Source: an uncultured Bacteroides sp.
GTDB taxonomy: Bacteria; Bacteroidota; Bacteroidia; Bacteroidales; Bacteroidaceae
Reading direction: 5' to 3'
Assembly: GCA_958453305.1 (NCBI GenBank)
Contig: CAUDXH010000005.1
Coordinates: forward strand, 28,325 to 92,324
Length of the DNA stretch: 64,000 bases
The notes beneath the pieces were generated by a model. It was not told the origin of the DNA and searched no databases. It was given only the letters and a program-made list of their open reading frames with translations. Within the stretch, counting starts at the first letter, position 1. Each line of letters starts with the position of its first letter. This document shows, piece after piece, positions 61,653 to 64,000 of this stretch. A program made the translations under genes and the position numbers.

Positions 61653-61970
61653 TTAGAACTTATAAACGTATCCAGACTTCATTTGGTGTAATATATTAAT
61701 AAGCAATATAGACCTTTGTTCTTTGAGAATCAAATTATGTTGAACTTGTCCTGTATAGTATATTATTCCATTACGACATTCTAATTGATTTTCGTAAAAT
61801 CTAATCTCTCCTTTCTTAAATAGGAATTTAGAAAATACTATACTGTCTTCTGTAAGCTCTATACTGCCTACATTACCATTTTGTTGGATATATCCCATTA
61901 TTAAATTATTTATGTGGAATATTGCCCCCTTATCAATACCTTTTATTAAAGAAAGTCTAATATCTGTCAT
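61653..61970 (-). CDS. Small paralogous protein 3 of the five-gene operon
   Basis: 105 residues, predicted mainly beta with a C-terminal helix. It shares a layout with the two proteins upstream: an N-terminal helix (FHINNLIMGYIQQN), then a hydrophobic strand pair (VGSIELTEDSIVFSKFLFKKG), NGIIYYTGQ, and LLINILHQM at the end. No family recognised. Confidence 0.65.
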   Translation of the reverse strand: MTDIRLSLIKGIDKGAIFHINNLIMGYIQQNGNVGSIELTEDSIVFSKFLFKKGEIRFYENQLECRNGIIYYTGQVQHNLILKEQRSILLINILHQMKSGYVYKF

Positions 61971-61981
61971 AAGATTAAATT

Positions 61982-62272
61982 TTATATAAGGTGGAATAAA
62001 TTGAGAAGTTGATTTAATATGCTTGTATTTTCAATAATTGGAAAATCCATTCCAACATAAGACAGATTCCCATTATTGTAAACAATACCATTAGCTGAAT
62101 GTCGTGCGATTCCTAACTTTAAACCAAACTTATAAAAAGTAATTTTTTCTGCATCAATTACGACTTTACCAATAGGATGTTGTTGTTTGTATGCCAATAT
62201 TATTTCTTGTATTCTGACACATGTTAATTGGTCTGTGGTTTGTACACCTTGTGTTTTTTCTATTGTTATCAT
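61982..62272 (-). CDS. Small paralogous protein 2 of the five-gene operon
   Basis: 96 residues. Aligns by eye with the 105-residue neighbour: CVRIQEIILAYKQQHPIGKVVIDAEKITFYKFGLKLGIA corresponds to HINNLIMGYIQQNGNVGSIELTEDSIVFSKFLFKKGEI, NGIVYNNGNLSYVG to NGIIYYTGQ, and LNQLLNLFHLI to LLINILHQM. 11-bp gap before the next gene. Confidence 0.65.
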   Translation of the reverse strand: MITIEKTQGVQTTDQLTCVRIQEIILAYKQQHPIGKVVIDAEKITFYKFGLKLGIARHSANGIVYNNGNLSYVGMDFPIIENTSILNQLLNLFHLI

Positions 62273-62274
62273 AT

Positions 62275-62670
62275 CTATTTTGCAAATTTAGGATAAATCA
62301 AGTTGAATATAGTTGGGTCATCTGGTGATGTTGGTGGAAATATCCCTCTGTAATCAAGTTCCTTACTCCAGAGAGAATGTTTATATGCACTTCTATCATA
62401 GTAGTATATTAAATTTCCAAACTCTAAGTAGAAATTAGGCAGAGGAATTGTAGGATATAAATTTCCTGAAAATCCTTGTAATTCTGGTGTATAGCATATT
62501 CCAAATTCAATTCTATCTTTGCATATCTTTATGTTAGGATTTTCATTTTGTGCTAAGACAATACCATTTGCAATAGCCCCAGATAGACACATTGCTGCAA
62601 CTTTAGTAATAGATTTCACTGATGAATCCAACTGAATGTTGATTGTTTGGAGATAGATACCGTTATTCAT
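62275..62670 (-). CDS. Small paralogous protein 1 of the five-gene operon
   Basis: 131 residues, the longest of the three. N-terminal IQLDSSVKSITKVAAMCLSGAIANGIVLAQNENPNIKICKDRIEFGICY matches the helix-strand layout of the other two; a Tyr/Pro-rich insert (LQGFSGNLYPTIPLPNFYLEFGNLIYYYDRS) precedes a C-terminal LIYPKFAK. First gene of the run. The 2-bp gap to the next gene implies coupling. Confidence 0.62.
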   Translation of the reverse strand: MNNGIYLQTINIQLDSSVKSITKVAAMCLSGAIANGIVLAQNENPNIKICKDRIEFGICYTPELQGFSGNLYPTIPLPNFYLEFGNLIYYYDRSAYKHSLWSKELDYRGIFPPTSPDDPTIFNLIYPKFAK

Positions 62671-62735
62671 GTTATTTTATTTTGCACTATCAGCCCCCAG
62701 AAATAGCATTTTAATGAATCGTGTATATATAGAAA

Positions 62736-62814
62736 AGGCATGGGAACTATTGAATACTACCGTTATGAGGCTCTGGACTGCCCTTGCAAAAGTAATAGAC
62801 AATAGCCCATGCCT
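62736..62814 (-). repeat. Inverted repeat AGGCATGGG..CTATTG, 47 bp apart
   Basis: AGGCATGGGAACTATTG (62736-62752) against CAATAGCCCATGCCT (62800-62814): 15 paired bases with two extra A in one arm. The outer flanks also partly mirror each other (CGTGT and ATATAT). On the minus strand it ends in TTTTCT, so it may terminate recombinase transcripts; alternatively it bounds a short invertible segment. Confidence 0.6.
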
Positions 62815-63046
62815 CATGAGGTATATATAAGATACATATATACGACACGAAAGCATGAGCCCCTTGTTCTACTATTCTTTTGCAATGAAATTGTCCAGAT
62901 TTCATAACAGAATAGCAACAAATGCTCATTCTAAATATGTTCTTCCATCGTGGAATTGCCACAAAATTAGAAAAAAACATGTTGATAAACAAGGATATTG
63001 TCTATTATGTTGGTTTATAGATGTTTTTACTTTTATATTTAAAGAT

Positions 63047-63101
63047 AGGTAGAAAATCCAATCCTGCCCATATAAGAGTAAAATTTTCAGATTTTCTACC
63101 T
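63047..63101. repeat. Perfect 12-bp inverted repeat just downstream of the recombinase
   Basis: AGGTAGAAAATC (63047-63058) and GATTTTCTACCT (63090-63101), 31 bp apart, ending 10 bp after the recombinase stop. Long-loop terminator or recombinase site. Confidence 0.6.
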
Positions 63102-63110
63102 GTAATAGAT

Positions 63111-63797
63111 TTAGAAACTAAGACATTCGTAAGTATTCAAAAGTTCTTCCTGTCTTAGTCCAAGATACCTTTTAGTAATGGCAATACTTGAATGGTTGAA
63201 AAGTTCCATGAGCTTTACTAAAGCCAACTCTGAATTTTCACTGTTCATATTATATACCTGTCTGCCAAAAGTCTTTCTAAGGGAGTGACAGCTAAAGTTA
63301 CCTATATGTAGTCTGTATTTCTTTTTCAGTTCTTTCAGTATAATGTTTATTCTCTGAACAGAAAAGACCGTACCTTTCTGGCTTACTAATACAGGTGCAT
63401 CGATTCCTGTTGGTCTGATAGACTTGTAACATTCAGATATATGCCTTTGGAGTTGTGGATTTATACGGATAGTTCTTTTCTTTCCTGTTTTCTTTTCTAT
63501 TATGGTGAACTCACTTGCATTTAGAATCTGATTCCACCTTAAAGAAAGAATGTCACCTATCCTTAAACCAAAGAAACAACCTAAAGCTATCAATAAACTC
63601 ATGTTGTAATTTCCATCCTTATAAAGTTTTCTTATAAGATTCATGGCTTCGTCCCATTCCAGGAAGTCAGCCGTTGTATTACTGTATTTCAAACTCATAA
63701 CATTTACTTTTGAGGGTTTAATAATAAAAGTGAATGTCCGCTGTATATCCATAATAGCTAACTGATTGAATAATAGCGAAACATTCACTTTGTGCAT
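63111..63797 (-). CDS. Catalytic-domain-only tyrosine recombinase
   Basis: 228 residues from ATG at 63797; MDIQ at 63752 is an alternative. Catalytic residues of the phage-integrase family are present: Arg in FFGLRIGDILSL, HSLRKTFGRQ (H-x-x-R), NHSSIAITKRYLGLRQEE with His and the nucleophile Tyr. The usual N-terminal SAM-like core-binding domain of about 100 residues is missing, so it is shorter than an integrase. Similar short forms are common in Bacteroides mobile elements. Its start codon overlaps the stop of an upstream 44-codon frame (TAATG). Confidence 0.88.
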   Translation of the reverse strand: MHKVNVSLLFNQLAIMDIQRTFTFIIKPSKVNVMSLKYSNTTADFLEWDEAMNLIRKLYKDGNYNMSLLIALGCFFGLRIGDILSLRWNQILNASEFTIIEKKTGKKRTIRINPQLQRHISECYKSIRPTGIDAPVLVSQKGTVFSVQRINIILKELKKKYRLHIGNFSCHSLRKTFGRQVYNMNSENSELALVKLMELFNHSSIAITKRYLGLRQEELLNTYECLSF

Positions 63798-63931
63798 TAG
63801 TGATTGTCTGATAAATAAAAGAATAGCCCTACTATAAAAAACACAAATGCAGGACAGACGAAAAGCAATATTACCAGTACAAATAAGGATAATATAGCCA
63901 AACTCATAATTTTGAAATTCTTCTGATTCAT
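63797..63931 (-). CDS. 44-residue single-span membrane peptide coupled to the recombinase
   Basis: ATG at 63931, stop TAA at 63797-63799, sharing its last base with the recombinase ATG (TAATG). The peptide has a basic N-terminus (MNQKNFK), a 34-residue hydrophobic stretch (ILSLFVLVILLFV then FVFFIVGLFFYL), and a polar SDNH end. The coupling supports translation. No family recognised; no strong ribosome-binding signal visible. Confidence 0.45.
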   Translation of the reverse strand: MNQKNFKIMSLAILSLFVLVILLFVCPAFVFFIVGLFFYLSDNH

Positions 63932-63952
63932 AAAATCTTTAGCAGTAATCGA

Positions 63953-63995
63953 GTAGGAGGAAAACGAAGCAGTTTTCTTCCTACTTTCGTTTTCC
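63953..63995. repeat. Overlapping inverted repeats upstream of the 44-codon gene
   Basis: GTAGGAGGAAAAC (63953-63965) pairs with 63972-63984 at 12 of 13 positions; GGAAAACGAA (63959-63968) pairs perfectly with TTCGTTTTCC (63986-63995). The two stems share bases and cannot form together. Confidence 0.55.
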
Positions 63996-64000
63996 GACCT

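Larger units (their letters stand above)
62671..63110. other. Non-coding region with inverted repeats between recombinase and small-protein genes
   Basis: 440 bp. It holds two strong inverted repeats (listed separately) and a short palindrome GTATATAT...ATATATAC (62822-62845 area). An 81-codon frame on the minus strand covers part of it but lacks coding features. Could be a leader/promoter region or recombination sites. Confidence 0.55.

Noticed and set aside
62747..62992. 81-codon minus-strand frame between the recombinase and the small-protein operon
   Set aside because: It runs across the inverted repeat at 62736-62814, has no start signal and no coding pattern; better explained as a regulatory region.
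1..64000. CRISPR arrays, rRNA genes and complete insertion sequences
   Set aside because: Looked for regularly spaced repeats, rRNA motifs and transposase genes with terminal repeats; none seen. The pRiA4b ORF-3-like gene is IS-associated elsewhere but has no transposase or terminal repeats here.

Overview
The window is a chromosome segment of a Bacteroides/Phocaeicola-type gut Bacteroidales. This rests on many promoters of the Bacteroides form (TTTG or TTG, 19-21 bp, then TAnnTTTG), a SusC/SusD pair, an LpxC-FabZ fusion, a long-form PurM, a TonB-rich envelope gene set and the rpsF-rpsR-rplI / fusA2 neighbourhood.

Layout. 1-16.5 kb is core: a truncated transglutaminase-like protein, a porin-like barrel, a CstA-family transporter, a GHL10 glycosidase-like protein, then purM, prfA, a DUF4153 membrane protein, pyrF and the lipid A block lpxD-lpxC/fabZ-lpxA, an acidic pRiA4b ORF-3-like protein and miaA. 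16.8-37.6 kb is also core: a GT2 glycosyltransferase with mtaB, a 62-aa lipoprotein, the rpsF-rpsR-rplI operon, a MarR regulator, an RprXY-like two-component system, an EF-G paralogue (fusA2) with altered GTPase motifs, an ExbB/ExbD operon, tRNA-Ser(GGA), tatD, a polyprenyl diphosphate synthase, tonB, cmk-ispH, pfkA, and an ATPase + DUF4435 (TOPRIM-like) pair that resembles the two subunits of the PARIS/OLD class of systems.

37.6-56.1 kb is a complete sialic acid (Nan) utilisation locus. One minus-strand unit carries susC/susD, a GH20 hexosaminidase lipoprotein, an SGNH hydrolase and a two-domain sialate O-acetylesterase. A second carries N-acetylneuraminate lyase, an AGE-family epimerase, an MFS transporter, a YhcH-type protein and a GH33 sialidase. 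A kelch mutarotase stands alone, divergent from a ROK regulator. The 9-mer TATTTAATA recurs in the control regions of all three units and overlaps two predicted promoters, so it is a strong candidate for the ROK operator. Together the genes would trim sialylated host glycans at the surface, import sialic acid, and convert it to ManNAc and then GlcNAc.

56.1-57.5 kb has DUF2023-flavodoxin and a tRNA-Lys(UUU) gene whose D-loop carries about 44 extra bases that form a hairpin. From there to the end of the window the DNA is visibly AT-richer and is probably an integrated element: unrecognised proteins, a compact five-gene operon that includes three related small proteins, several strong inverted repeats, and a catalytic-domain-only tyrosine recombinase coupled to a 44-aa membrane peptide. 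The most novel material is the tRNA-Lys, the five-gene operon, the Nan operator set and the ATPase/DUF4435 pair.
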